Of a stretch of DNA of 64,000 nucleotides, positions 8,204 to 17,439 are shown one piece after another. A program made the translations under genes and the position numbers. The notes below the pieces were generated by a model. It had not been told where the DNA came from and did no database searches. It saw nothing but the letters and a program-made list of their open reading frames with translations. Origin of the DNA: PNAI01 sp035501735 (GTDB taxonomy: Bacteria > Pseudomonadota > Alphaproteobacteria > Rhizobiales > Xanthobacteraceae); assembly GCA_035501735.1 (NCBI GenBank), contig DATJVR010000063.1, forward strand, positions 1 to 64,000, written 5' to 3'. How positions within the stretch are numbered: the first letter of the stretch is position 1; every line of letters begins with the position of its first letter.

Positions 8204-9022
8204 TCAGCGCCGCGCGCGCATCTTTGCCGACTGCTCGCCGATGAATGCCAGGGTGCGCCGCGCGAATTCCTCCGGCTGTTCAATATGTGGGAAATGTCCG
8301 GCGCGCTCGATCGTCTCGAATTGCGCGCCGGCGATCGCCGCGCAATAAGCGCGCCCGTATGGCTCGCTCAGGATTCGATCCGCGGCGCCCCACAGAAACA
8401 AAGTCGGAATGCGAACGCGGTGCAGGCGGCTCTTGAGTTTCGGATTATGCAGGTAGGGCGACCAGCCGAAACGCGCGGTGGCTTCCCGGTTTCGCGCGGC
8501 AATCTGCGTGTCGGCATCGCTCATGGTCTTGTAGTCGGGACTGCCGATCTTTGGATCGAAATACGCAAGCTCGGCGAACTCCTGGTCGGTCAGCGCCCAG
8601 ATGTCGACAATGTCGCGCGTCTCGCGATCGCTCACCTTGATGCCGACCGGATTGGCGAGCACAAGATGCGAAAGCCGCTCGGTCGTCTTCACCGCGATCT
8701 CGGCCGCGATCCATGCGCCGAACGATATCCCGACCACCACGACCTCGCGCAGATCGAGTGCCTCAAGCAGATCGAGATAGAAATAGGCGAGATCGTCAAC
8801 CGTGCTCATCCCCTTGGGCAATTCCGAGCCGCCGAATCCCGGATGCGTCGGGGCGATCAGCCGATGTGCGCGCGAGAGATAGCCGAGGACAGGCGCCTTC
8901 GCGTCGATGCCGATGCCGGGATGGAGGAACAGAAGTGGCTGACCGGTTCCACGCTCGATGGCATCGATGCGGATGCCATTGACCGCGATCGGGGTGACCG
9001 GGTTGTCGCTACGCGCAGACAT
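8204..9022 (-). CDS. Alpha/beta hydrolase
   Basis: I place the start at ATG 9022 (MSARSDNPVTP, AGGGG about 9 nt upstream), giving 272 residues; the frame extends to 9139, but that part overlaps the divergent esterase leader. The fold is clear: LLFLHPGIG for the oxyanion loop, nucleophile elbow GISFGAW, an acidic position after LFLWGAADRI, and the catalytic His in GHFPHIEQPE. It resembles C-C or ester hydrolases of ring-cleavage pathways. It precedes the luciferase-like gene by 11 nt in one transcription unit. Confidence 0.88.
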   Translation of the reverse strand: MSARSDNPVTPIAVNGIRIDAIERGTGQPLLFLHPGIGIDAKAPVLGYLSRAHRLIAPTHPGFGGSELPKGMSTVDDLAYFYLDLLEALDLREVVVVGISFGAWIAAEIAVKTTERLSHLVLANPVGIKVSDRETRDIVDIWALTDQEFAELAYFDPKIGSPDYKTMSDADTQIAARNREATARFGWSPYLHNPKLKSRLHRVRIPTLFLWGAADRILSEPYGRAYCAAIAGAQFETIERAGHFPHIEQPEEFARRTLAFIGEQSAKMRARR

Positions 9023-9146
9023 TGAGCCAGCCCCTGAATTCCCCCATTCATTCTCCCATTGCACGACCGTGGGTGCTGGATCAAGATTGCCAGCCGCTTC
9101 GGCTCGCTCCAACAACCGCCGTGCTGAGACTTCGGACATTACTCAA

Positions 9147-10010
9147 ATGAATCCTCGCGAAAAAGCGCCGGAAGTCGAAATTCGCTCCGGTCTCACCTAC
9201 GCCACGCATGACAGTGTTGCACTGCAAGGCGATCTTTATCTGCCGATGGGCGCCGGGCCGTTTCCCACGCTGGTCGCCGTGCACGGCGGCGGCTGGGTGC
9301 AGGGCGCCCGCTCGGCCTTTCAATATTGGGGACCCTATCTCGCCGCCCGCGGCTATGCGCTGTTCGCGATCAGCTATCGCTTCGCCAAGACCGGGCAAAA
9401 AACCTTCCCGCAGGCGGTGCAAGATGTACTCGCCGGCGTGCAATATATCCGCGGCAATGCCAAGGACTTTAAGCTCGACGCCGGGCGTATCGGCTTGATC
9501 GGCGTATCCGCCGGCGCGCATTTGGCCGCGCTGGCCGCGCTTGCGGGCGGTGTGCCGCCCTTTGACGGCGGCTATCCACAGGATGCCCATGCCGCTCTCA
9601 GCACTCAGGTCAAGGTGCTGATTGGCGTCTACGGCATCTACGACGTGCTGGAGATGTGGCAGCGCTATCAGCACCAGAGCCCGCGCGAGAACAACATCGA
9701 GAAATTCATCGGCGTCTCGCCCATGGAGGACCGCCGGCCCTATTTCGAATCCTCGCCGATGAGCTATGCCACCGTCGCCAACAACAAGCTCGCGGTCTAT
9801 CTCGCCTGCGGCACCGAGGATGATCTGGTCAGCCGTCACGCTCAGACAGATGCATTCCTGCTCGCGCTCAAACAGGCGGGTTTTTTTGTTCGCACTTGCC
9901 TGCTGCAGGGCGCGCCGCACTATTGGATGAACGATCCGATTGACGAGCCAGGCAGCTACACCGGCTTTCTCGCGCCGCGGCTGGTCCGTTTCCTGGCCGA
10001 GAAGCTATAG
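9147..10010 (+). CDS. Alpha/beta hydrolase, esterase/lipase (HSL/BD-FAE-like)
   Basis: The 287-residue product starts at ATG 9147; upstream codons in frame belong to the divergent leader. It carries the oxyanion motif VHGGGWVQG and the nucleophile elbow IGVSAGAH. LACGTEDDLV supplies the acid and APHYWM the histidine. This is the hormone-sensitive-lipase type of serine hydrolase, cutting short-chain esters. No signal peptide is evident. The stop TAG abuts the ATG of the next gene, a TctC receptor, so both are cotranscribed and the esterase may process the imported ligand. Confidence 0.88.
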   Translation: MNPREKAPEVEIRSGLTYATHDSVALQGDLYLPMGAGPFPTLVAVHGGGWVQGARSAFQYWGPYLAARGYALFAISYRFAKTGQKTFPQAVQDVLAGVQYIRGNAKDFKLDAGRIGLIGVSAGAHLAALAALAGGVPPFDGGYPQDAHAALSTQVKVLIGVYGIYDVLEMWQRYQHQSPRENNIEKFIGVSPMEDRRPYFESSPMSYATVANNKLAVYLACGTEDDLVSRHAQTDAFLLALKQAGFFVRTCLLQGAPHYWMNDPIDEPGSYTGFLAPRLVRFLAEKL

Positions 10011-11000
10011 ATGAACGAAATGCAGGCAGTCGCGAAATATCTGCTGATCGGTTGCATCATGCTTGCCGCATCGGCGGCTTTCGCCCAGCCGAAAGACGCT
10101 TCTGATTATCCCAGCCATACCGTCAAGATTCTGGTTTCCGCTCCGCCCGGCGGCGGTCCCGACATCGCCGCCCGCATCATCGGCGACAAGCTGCGACAGA
10201 AATGGAACCAGCCGGTCGTGGTGGAGAATCGCCCCGGCAACGCCGGCAATACCGGCGCCGAAGCCGTCGCGGGCGCCGAGCCTGATGGCTATACGCTGCT
10301 TGCGGCTCAGCCTGCGCCGCTCACCACCAACGCCGTGCTTTACAGGAAGCTCGCGTTCGATCCGGCTGCGTTCGAGCCAGTCCTGATCATGACCTCGTTC
10401 CCGAATCTCCTCGTCATGCGGCCGGATTTTCCCGCCAACACGGTGCAGGAGCTGATCGCCTACGCCAAGGCCAACCCGGGCAAGCTCAACTACGCATCGC
10501 AAGGGATAGGCACGACTCCGCATCTCACCGGCGAGCTTTTCGCTCGCATGACCGGCACGCAGCTCGTGCACGTGCCCTATCGCGGCACCGCGCAGGCGGT
10601 CAACGATGTGGTGGCCGGTCACGTCGACATGATGTTCCTGCAACTCTCCGAATCGGCCGAGCTGTACAAAGGCGGCCGCGCGAAGATCCTTGCTGTTGCC
10701 GCCAACGAGCGCACGCCGGTGTTGCCGAACATTCCGACCCTGCAGGAAGCAGGGCTAACGGGCTTCCAGTCGCTCACCTGGAATGCCCTCGCCGCGCCGC
10801 CGAAAACGCCCGCCGCAATCGTGGCGAAGATCAATGGCGCCATTAACGAGGTGTTCCAGTTGCCGGACATCAAGGCGCACTTTGCCGCACTGAATATGCA
10901 GCTTGTCGGAGGTACGCCGGCTCAGATGGCGGAGTTCCTGAAACAGGAAACGCAGCGCTGGGGCGCCGTTATTCGCGCCGCGAATGTGACGTTGAATTAG
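10011..11000 (+). CDS. TctC/Bug family periplasmic receptor
   Basis: The 329-residue protein has a signal peptide ending near ASAAFAQ and the Bug core: VKILVSAPPGGGPDIAARI, WNQPVVVENRPGNAGNTGAE, PDGYTLL, and HVPYRGTAQAVNDVVAGHVD. The start codon directly follows the stop of the esterase gene. There is no TctA or TctB in this unit, so it is an orphan receptor that either uses the TctA-TctB at 2717-4804 or one elsewhere. The ligand cannot be read from sequence. Confidence 0.92.
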   Translation: MNEMQAVAKYLLIGCIMLAASAAFAQPKDASDYPSHTVKILVSAPPGGGPDIAARIIGDKLRQKWNQPVVVENRPGNAGNTGAEAVAGAEPDGYTLLAAQPAPLTTNAVLYRKLAFDPAAFEPVLIMTSFPNLLVMRPDFPANTVQELIAYAKANPGKLNYASQGIGTTPHLTGELFARMTGTQLVHVPYRGTAQAVNDVVAGHVDMMFLQLSESAELYKGGRAKILAVAANERTPVLPNIPTLQEAGLTGFQSLTWNALAAPPKTPAAIVAKINGAINEVFQLPDIKAHFAALNMQLVGGTPAQMAEFLKQETQRWGAVIRAANVTLN

Positions 11001-11016
11001 GGCAGGACGTCAGTCG

Positions 11017-11622
11017 CTACTTGCGACCGACCAGATCGATCAGGGCGGACATGCCCTTGTGCCCGCCGCCCTCGTCGACAGCGCTGTCGTGCTCCCTGAT
11101 CTCGAGCGATGAAAAATCCTTGAAGGCATTTTCCAAAAGCTCGCGCGTATAAAGATTCTCGACTTGCGACGGCCCGCCGGTCTTGTACTCGAGTTGCTTC
11201 GGTCGATAGCCCTGGATCAGCAACAGCCCGCCCTTCTTGAGTGCCTTCTTGATGTTATTGAATAGTTGCGTGCGCAGATCCGGCGACGCGAACTGAAAGA
11301 AAATACCCACGATCACGTCGTAGCTTGCGGTTGGCCAGGACCAGGTGAAGATATCAGCTTGTTCGGCGTGGATTTTTACGCCGCGTTCCTTGGCGAGCGC
11401 CTGTGCCTTGGCGATTGCCTTGGGCGAAAAATCGATCGAATGCACGTCGAGACCCCTTTCCGCCAGGAACACGCCGTTGCGGCCTTCACCGTCGGCGATC
11501 GCGAGTGCCTTTTGACCGCGCTTGAGCAGGTGCGCGTGGCTTTTCAGGAATGCGTTGGGTGCCTTGCCGAAGACGTATTCGGGGGCGGCAAATCGCGTTT
11601 CCCAACGTTCAAATTCCGACAT
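11017..11622 (-). CDS. Class I SAM-dependent methyltransferase (TehB-like)
   Basis: This 201-residue cytoplasmic protein has the SAM-binding motif ALAIADGEGRNGVFLAE, an acidic second strand (VHSIDFSPKAI), the motif-II stretch SYDVIVGIFFQF, and a late KKGGLLLIQGY strand. The overall length and the start MSEFERWETRFAAPEYVFG resemble the tellurite-resistance/thiopurine-type methyltransferases. It is convergent with the upstream TctC gene (16 nt) and divergent from the monooxygenase gene. The substrate is unknown. Confidence 0.85.
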   Translation of the reverse strand: MSEFERWETRFAAPEYVFGKAPNAFLKSHAHLLKRGQKALAIADGEGRNGVFLAERGLDVHSIDFSPKAIAKAQALAKERGVKIHAEQADIFTWSWPTASYDVIVGIFFQFASPDLRTQLFNNIKKALKKGGLLLIQGYRPKQLEYKTGGPSQVENLYTRELLENAFKDFSSLEIREHDSAVDEGGGHKGMSALIDLVGRK

Positions 11623-11672
11623 GCCGCAACTCTTATGTGATCAGGCTCGCGCCAACAAGCGCTATTGACGCT

Positions 11673-11724
11673 ACCCCTATTGGCAAGGCCAAATCACTTT
11701 CGGTTGTGATCGTAATATAGGGGT
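11673..11724. promoter_or_regulatory. Concentric inverted repeats upstream of the HpaB-like gene
   Basis: ACCCCTAT (11673-11680) is matched by ATAGGGGT (11717-11724). Inside and overlapping the left arm is TTGGC-AAG-GCCAA (11680-11692). The right arm supplies the AGGGG ribosome-binding site of the monooxygenase gene at 11730. It could be an operator or an RNA structure masking the ribosome site. Confidence 0.4.
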
Positions 11725-11729
11725 GGACC

Positions 11730-13247
11730 ATGAGCATGTCTCAGCAGCGCACACCAGTCAGCAAGGCTGCAACAAGCAGCGCACCGTTGCGCACTGGGGC
11801 GGAATACCTCAAATCATTGCGCGACGGCCGCCGCGTGTTCCTCGACGGCGAATTGGTCAAGGACGTCACCGAGCATCCGGCCCTGCGCGAGGCCGCGCGC
11901 TCGATCGCGCGGCTCTACGATATCGCCGCCGCGCCCGAGAACCGTGAGTTGATGACGTTCACCTCGCCCAAAACCGGGCAGCCGGTGCATCGTGGGTATC
12001 AAATTCCGAAGTCGCACGCTGATTTGAAAGCGCGGCGACTGTTCTCGGAGAAATGGGCGGAGTCCAATTTCGGTTTGATGGGCCGTACGCCCGATCATGT
12101 CGCCGGCTTCTTCTGCGGCTTTGCGGCGAAGCCTTCGGTTTTTGCCGCCGGTGGCAGGCAGTTCGGCGAGAACGTCGTGCGCATCTACGAGCAGGCCCGC
12201 GACAATCACATCTACATGTCCTACGCGATCGTTCCGCCGCAGATCGACCGTTCCAAGCCCGCGCACAAGCAGAGCGATCCGGCGCTCCATGCCGGCGTGG
12301 TGAAGGAACGCGACGACGGCATCGTCATCTCGGGCGCCCAGCAACTCGCGACCGGTGGCATCTATTCGGACTGGCTGCATCTCTCCTGCATCCAGCCGCT
12401 GCAGCCCGGCGACGAGAATTACGCCAACGGGCTCGTGGTGCCGGTGAACGCATCCGGATTGAAATTCTATCCGCGCCGCGCCTTCGCCAAGCCCGACATG
12501 AACAGCGTCGACTACCCGTTGAGCACGCGCTTCGACGAAACGGACTCCTACGTCGTTTTCGACAATGTGTTCGTGCCGTGGGAGAACGTCTACTGCTACC
12601 GCAACATCGATATCTGCCGCGACCAATGGCGCATGACGCCCTCGCACGCCTACGGCAATCTGCAGGCACAGGTGCGCTATGCCGTGAAGCTGCGCTTCAT
12701 GATGGGGCTCGCCAAGCGTATGAACGAGAACACCGGCCACGATAGCAATCCGCCGGTGCAGATCGCCATGGGCGAGCTCGCCGCGCTTGCCTCGATCGTC
12801 GATTCCATGGCCATCGCGCAGGAAGTGGTTGCCACCATCGACAACGAGGGTGTGGTCTGGCCATCGCGTACAACGCTCTATGCGGTCATGGCCATGCAGT
12901 CGGAGTTCAACGGCCGCATGCTCGAATTGATCCGCGAACTGTCCGGATCGGCCATGATCACGCTGCCGTCGTCGGCCGAGGACTTCGATAATCCGGAGAT
13001 CGCTCGCGACCTCGAACGCTACATGCGCTCGGCTTCGTCCGATGCGAAAACGCGCATGCAGCTTCTGCGCCTGTTATGGGATTTCCTCGGCAGCGAATTC
13101 GGCAGCCGCCACCAGCAATACGAAAAGTTCTACGGCGGGGGTACCTACACGGTGAAGCAGAACATCAACCGGCTCTACGACTACAAACGCGCTACCGCCC
13201 TGGTCGACGCCGCGCTCGCTTTGCCGCCGGTCGGCGGGAAACGTTGA
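11730..13247 (+). CDS. HpaB-family flavin-dependent aromatic monooxygenase
   Basis: The 505-residue product matches the oxygenase component of 4-hydroxyphenylacetate 3-monooxygenase: an LRDGRRVFLDGE start, then TSPKTGQPVHRGY, DHVAGFFCGF, NHIYMSYAIVPPQIDRSK, and the FADH2-binding segment around FDNVFVPWENVY. Such enzymes hydroxylate or dechlorinate phenolic rings with FADH2 from a separate reductase; no HpaC-type reductase is in the window. The start ATG has AGGGG 6 nt upstream. Its 3' end overlaps the convergent UbiD-like gene by 56 nt. Context suggests a ring-hydroxylation step. The family is clear; the substrate is unknown. Confidence 0.9.
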   Translation: MSMSQQRTPVSKAATSSAPLRTGAEYLKSLRDGRRVFLDGELVKDVTEHPALREAARSIARLYDIAAAPENRELMTFTSPKTGQPVHRGYQIPKSHADLKARRLFSEKWAESNFGLMGRTPDHVAGFFCGFAAKPSVFAAGGRQFGENVVRIYEQARDNHIYMSYAIVPPQIDRSKPAHKQSDPALHAGVVKERDDGIVISGAQQLATGGIYSDWLHLSCIQPLQPGDENYANGLVVPVNASGLKFYPRRAFAKPDMNSVDYPLSTRFDETDSYVVFDNVFVPWENVYCYRNIDICRDQWRMTPSHAYGNLQAQVRYAVKLRFMMGLAKRMNENTGHDSNPPVQIAMGELAALASIVDSMAIAQEVVATIDNEGVVWPSRTTLYAVMAMQSEFNGRMLELIRELSGSAMITLPSSAEDFDNPEIARDLERYMRSASSDAKTRMQLLRLLWDFLGSEFGSRHQQYEKFYGGGTYTVKQNINRLYDYKRATALVDAALALPPVGGKR

Positions 13248-14799
13248 CCGGCCGCCGGCCGCCGCCTTTTCGCGCGCCGCGCGGCTTATCAAGGCCAAGC
13301 TCCGACCAGCGTGCCTTCGCTGCATCGATGTCCTTTTCGGCCGGCCAGACTTTGGGCGGAAAACGCGCGCCGCCGAAATCGGGATCGGGGTCGTAATCGA
13401 GGTTCATGGTCGCGTCGATCAGCACGCGGTTCCATTTGCCGGTGCCGAACAGGGCAGGGTTGCGGTCCCGCTTGCGGGTCGAGGGATCGAGTCCGGCGCC
13501 GAATGTCGATGGCATGATGATGATATCGTCCTCGCCGGCGTTCACGCGGAAGGCGATGGCCCAATCCACTGCCGCGTAATCGTGGATGTCGATGTCGTCA
13601 TCGACCACGATAATGTGCTTGTAGCGGACGTGCGCCGCAGACGAGCCCCAAACCGCGTTGGCAGCCTGCTTGGCCTGATTGCGGTAGCTTTGCTTCATCT
13701 GGATCAGCAGGTTGATGCCGGCATGCACTGGCGGGCACCAAACGTCGGTCACGCCCGGCACGCCCGAGCGATCGAGCACGTTCCACGCCGTCGCCGCGCG
13801 CATGATCGATGAGGTCACCGTATTCTCCGAATAGCTTCCCGGCAGCCCACCTTCGATGCAGCCGCGCAGGATCGGATCATTGCGATGCGTGATCGCCGTG
13901 ACGTGGATGGTCGGCTTCGGTGACTTATCGCCGGCGACATAGCCGGTAAACTCGGCGAACGGTCCTTCCATCAGATACGTCTTCGGATCGAAATCGAGAT
14001 AGCCTTCGATCACGATCTCGGAGCTGGCAGGCACGTAGAGGTCGACGGTCTCGCATTTGACCAGTTCGACCGGTGCACCGCGGATTGCGCCGACCACATC
14101 GTACTCGCAGGTGCCTTTCGGTACCGGCGAGCCGCCGACGAAATCGAGCGAAGGTTCCCAGCCGATCGCCACCGCAATCGGCATCCGATTCTCGCCCTTG
14201 CCTTGCCACGCGGTGACATGGTGGCCGATATGCTGGGCACGCCACATCAGGATCGGGATTTTGTTCTTGGCGCCCACCATGCCGCGATAGACGCCGACGT
14301 TCATCGCGCCGGTTTCAGGATCCTTGGTGACCACACCGCCGTAGGTCAGGATATAGCGGCCGCCATCGACACGGTTCCAGTACGGCGTGGGAAATTTGTA
14401 AAGATCGATATTTTTCCCGGTGATGATGTTCTCCTTCACCGGTCCGGTATCGACGATCTTCGGCGGGACGCTTCCTTGCAGGATGTTGCGGCCGAGTTTG
14501 ACCAGTTCGCGCGGATGGGTATCGGGCAATAGGCCCATCATCATCGCAATGCGCCGGTAGCTCGAAAGCCCGCCCGCAAAGACCTTCCGGCAGAGGCTAT
14601 TCGCCTTGTTGTAGTCCTTGATGTTGCTGAACAGCAGCGCGGGACCGGTGCCGGGGCCTTGGGCCAGGCGGGTGATCGTGCCGAGCTCGATGTTCCAGTC
14701 GACCTGGGCCTTGATTTGATGCAACTCGCCGGCAGCTTCGAGCGCCTTTATCCAGCCGCGCAGGTCGCCGAACGCGACTAGTTTTCGTTCAATCGTCAT
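13192..14799 (-). CDS. UbiD-family (prenylated-FMN) decarboxylase
   Basis: I choose ATG 14799 (MTIERKLVAFGDLRGW), which has GGGAGAG just upstream, giving 535 residues; the frame extends to 14889. Family features include LGTITRLAQGPGTGPALLFSN, the middle domain PVPKGTCEYDVVGAIRG, the prFMN-site region PLxGSYSE-like LPGSYSENTVTSS, and DDDIDIHDYAAVDWAIAFR. UbiD enzymes reversibly decarboxylate aromatic or unsaturated acids using prenyl-FMN made by a UbiX; none is seen here. The C-terminal tail is arginine-rich and overlaps the convergent monooxygenase gene. It is the last gene of a long minus-strand unit. Confidence 0.9.
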   Translation of the reverse strand: MTIERKLVAFGDLRGWIKALEAAGELHQIKAQVDWNIELGTITRLAQGPGTGPALLFSNIKDYNKANSLCRKVFAGGLSSYRRIAMMMGLLPDTHPRELVKLGRNILQGSVPPKIVDTGPVKENIITGKNIDLYKFPTPYWNRVDGGRYILTYGGVVTKDPETGAMNVGVYRGMVGAKNKIPILMWRAQHIGHHVTAWQGKGENRMPIAVAIGWEPSLDFVGGSPVPKGTCEYDVVGAIRGAPVELVKCETVDLYVPASSEIVIEGYLDFDPKTYLMEGPFAEFTGYVAGDKSPKPTIHVTAITHRNDPILRGCIEGGLPGSYSENTVTSSIMRAATAWNVLDRSGVPGVTDVWCPPVHAGINLLIQMKQSYRNQAKQAANAVWGSSAAHVRYKHIIVVDDDIDIHDYAAVDWAIAFRVNAGEDDIIIMPSTFGAGLDPSTRKRDRNPALFGTGKWNRVLIDATMNLDYDPDPDFGGARFPPKVWPAEKDIDAAKARWSELGLDKPRGARKGGGRRPVNVSRRPAAKRARRRPGR

Positions 14800-14875
14800 G
14801 CTCTCTCCCTTGCCGCGCCGGGAAACTCGCATTGGCGGCCGCAAGACGCAAGCGCGGCATGCGTAGGGGCAGGTA

Positions 14876-15220
14876 TTACCTGCGTGCAATCGGCCAGCGT
14901 TCGCCTGGCGGCGCGATTTCGGTCACGAGGTCACGCACCAGCATCTTGTTGGAGAGGGGTGCCACGCTCATGACGCGAGGCTCGAGCCGCGCCGTGCAGG
15001 CATAGACCGTCTCGCCATCGAGCTCCATCATGCATTCCTTGCAGGCATTGGCGTTGATGCAAGAGAACCGGATCGCAAGAGTCGGATCATGGTTGGCGCG
15101 GATCCAACGCAGGCCGTCGAGCACCGACTGGCCGCGCTCGAACGGCACCTCGTAGGTCTCCCAGCGACCGCTGCGCCTGTCCTGGCTGCGCCAGATTTTC
15201 AGTATCGCCATCTCGCTCAT
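14876..15220 (-). CDS. Short 2Fe-2S protein, SdhB/FrdB N-terminal-domain-like
   Basis: The ATG at 15220 overlaps the stop of the flavoprotein gene (ATGA), giving 114 residues: ILKIWRSQDRRSGRWETYEVPF then a cysteine motif C-x5-C-x2-C-x11-C (CINANACKEC...YAC). It matches only the plant-type ferredoxin half of succinate dehydrogenase or fumarate reductase iron-sulphur subunits; the second half with the 4Fe-4S and 3Fe-4S clusters is absent. The first spacing is one residue longer than the usual C-x4-C. It presumably shuttles electrons to or from the flavoprotein encoded upstream. Confidence 0.82.
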   Translation of the reverse strand: MSEMAILKIWRSQDRRSGRWETYEVPFERGQSVLDGLRWIRANHDPTLAIRFSCINANACKECMMELDGETVYACTARLEPRVMSVAPLSNKMLVRDLVTEIAPPGERWPIARR

Positions 15221-16920
15221 TGTGCCGCCATCTCCGTGCGCACTGGCCTTTGCGCGACTTCGAGGTGGCTGCCTTTGAGGCGTACCACCTGATTGGCCTG
15301 CCACTGCGGCAACATGCCCGGATAGTCCTCGCGCTGATGCGCGCCACGGCTTTCCGTTCGGGCCAGCGCGCCTTCGGCGACCGTGCGCGCAACCAGCAGC
15401 ATGTTGCGCAGATCGAACCACTCCAGCCGCCGCAAATCGAAGGCGCGATGATCGCCGAGCGGGCTATCGCCGAGCATGGTAGCAAGCGCGTCGATGCGGG
15501 TGAGGGCGTGTTCGAGCTTGGATTGGGTACGCAGCGCGCCGACATCCTCCGCCATCGTGGCTTGCAGCTCCAATACCATCGCGGCGGTGTTGGGCGCATC
15601 TTTATGTTCGGGTGCATCGCGGGTCATCAAATCCAGAGTTTCACGTGCGGATGTTGAGTTTGCATGGTACGCGCGCGTCTTTTTGACCATTTCGGCCGCG
15701 CTTCTGCCTGCGCGCCGTCCGTAGACAAGGGCTTCGGTAATCGCGTTTCCGGATAATCTATTCGCGCCGTTTGCGCCGCCGACCGCCTCGCCGGCAACCA
15801 GCAGTCCGGGCATTTGCGTTTCCATGCGCGCGTCGGCCACCACGCCGCCCATGTGGTAATGCGCGATCGGCGCAACCTCGACCGGCATTTTTGTGAGATC
15901 GATATTGTTCTTGGCGAGCCGATCGATCACCGGGCCGAACGCCTCTCGCAGTGCACTCTCCGGGCAATGCTGAAAACTCAAATAGACGCCGCCGTGCGGC
16001 GAACCGCGCCCAGCCTCGACCTCTTTCAGGATCGCGTAGGTTCCGACATCGCGCGTGATGACGTACTTGCCGTCCTCTACGACGCCGTAATGCTTCGCGA
16101 ATTCCTCGCCGCGATTGTTCAACAGCTTCCCGCCGAGCTTGTAGCGGAACGGGTCCCACATGATCGGATCCATGCCGATGAGCCGTGGTGCCAAATGCCC
16201 GATCGGAAAGAACTGCACGAATTCCATGTCGACCAGCGGCGCACCCGCGCGCAGCGCCAGCGCATAACCGTCGCCGCCCATGTTGGCCGACGCGCTGTTG
16301 CGCCGGAAGAGCCGCGTCAGGCCGCCGGTCGCGATGATCGTCGCCTTGGCGGAAATCACCACCGGCATGCCGCTGCCGACATGCCAGGCCACCGCGCCCG
16401 TCACTTCGCCATCGCTTTTGATCAAATCGATAACGCACATATCGCCGGCGCGACGAACACTGGAGATGCGATAGAGCGTGCTGCGCAGCGTCTTCGACAC
16501 CGCCGGACCGGTTGAGAGAAAATCCACATAGACGCAACGCGGCCGGTCGTGGCCCGGCGCCATCGCCTGCGCGATGCGGCCATTCTTGCGCGCCCAGCCC
16601 ACGCCCCATTCGTCCATTTCGCGGATGCAGTCGGGACCTTGTTCGCACAACAGCCGCGCCAGCGGCTCCGAGCAAATCCCGCGGCCGGCATTCAGCGTGT
16701 CGTCATAATGGTGCGACCAGTGATCCGGCGTCTCCGAGCCGAGCGCCACCGCCACCGTCATCTGCGCCATGACCGTTGCGCCGCCCCGGCCGATCAGACT
16801 GCGGTCGAGCACCAGAACGCTCGCGCCGCCGCGTGCGGCTTCAATCGCGGCATACATACCGGCCGCGCCGGAGCCGATCACCAGCACATCGGTTTCGGTC
16901 TGCATGACTGCGGCGGACAT
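15217..16920 (-). CDS. FAD-binding fumarate reductase/succinate dehydrogenase-type flavoprotein
   Basis: GGAGGAG lies 4 nt before ATG 16920 (a TTG at 16935 is the other option), giving 567 residues. The FAD site is VLVIGSGAAGMYAAIEAA at the N-terminus, followed by GGATVMAQM. The capping and active region has HYHMGGV, and GEAVGGANGANRLSGNAI completes the SdhA/FrdA/AprA pattern. It is not ordinary succinate dehydrogenase, because no membrane anchors follow and the iron-sulphur partner is only 114 residues. With its neighbours it probably oxidises or reduces a C-C bond in a catabolic intermediate. Confidence 0.88.
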   Translation of the reverse strand: MSAAVMQTETDVLVIGSGAAGMYAAIEAARGGASVLVLDRSLIGRGGATVMAQMTVAVALGSETPDHWSHHYDDTLNAGRGICSEPLARLLCEQGPDCIREMDEWGVGWARKNGRIAQAMAPGHDRPRCVYVDFLSTGPAVSKTLRSTLYRISSVRRAGDMCVIDLIKSDGEVTGAVAWHVGSGMPVVISAKATIIATGGLTRLFRRNSASANMGGDGYALALRAGAPLVDMEFVQFFPIGHLAPRLIGMDPIMWDPFRYKLGGKLLNNRGEEFAKHYGVVEDGKYVITRDVGTYAILKEVEAGRGSPHGGVYLSFQHCPESALREAFGPVIDRLAKNNIDLTKMPVEVAPIAHYHMGGVVADARMETQMPGLLVAGEAVGGANGANRLSGNAITEALVYGRRAGRSAAEMVKKTRAYHANSTSARETLDLMTRDAPEHKDAPNTAAMVLELQATMAEDVGALRTQSKLEHALTRIDALATMLGDSPLGDHRAFDLRRLEWFDLRNMLLVARTVAEGALARTESRGAHQREDYPGMLPQWQANQVVRLKGSHLEVAQRPVRTEMAAQ

Positions 16921-16953
16921 TGCTCCTCCACGCAACGGGAGGCATGGACTATA

Positions 16954-17439
16954 TCACGCGGCCGCGGACTTGCGTTTGCGCGCGGCGAGCTTCACCGCCT
17001 CGATGATCTGCGGATAGGCGCCGCAGCGGCAGAGATTGCCCGACAGATAATGCCGGATCAGATCGTCGTCCGGCTCCGGATGCGCCTCGAGCAATTGGTT
17101 CGCCATCAGGATGAAACCGGGCGTGCAGAAGCCGCACTGGAACGCGCCGGTCTCGATGAACGCCTCCTGCACCGGATTGAGTCTACCGACCGCATCCAGA
17201 CTTTCGACCGTCACCACCTCCGCGCCGTCGACCCGTGCCGCCAGATAAAGACAACCGGACACCGCGCTGCCATTGACCAGCACCGTGCAGCATCCGCACA
17301 GGCCTTGGCCGCAGCTCTCGCGCGCGCCGGTGAGGCCGAATTGGGTTTGCAATAGCTCCACCAGATTGTGATGCGGCTTGATGTCGGCACTGACCTGCGC
17401 GCCGTTGAGCTTGAAATTGATCGTGCGTGCCGCAGTCAT
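16954..17439 (-). CDS. Xanthine dehydrogenase-family small subunit (2 x 2Fe-2S, CoxS-like)
   Basis: This 161-residue protein has both iron-sulphur sites: plant-type ESCGQGLCGCCTVLVNG with a later Cys (SGCLYL), then CGFCTPGFIL and GNLCRCGAYPQII. It passes electrons from the molybdenum centre of the large subunit to the FAD subunit. Its start overlaps the stop of the large subunit (TAATG at 17441-17437), showing tight translational coupling. The length is usual for CoxS/QorS proteins. Confidence 0.95.
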   Translation of the reverse strand: MTAARTINFKLNGAQVSADIKPHHNLVELLQTQFGLTGARESCGQGLCGCCTVLVNGSAVSGCLYLAARVDGAEVVTVESLDAVGRLNPVQEAFIETGAFQCGFCTPGFILMANQLLEAHPEPDDDLIRHYLSGNLCRCGAYPQIIEAVKLAARKRKSAAA

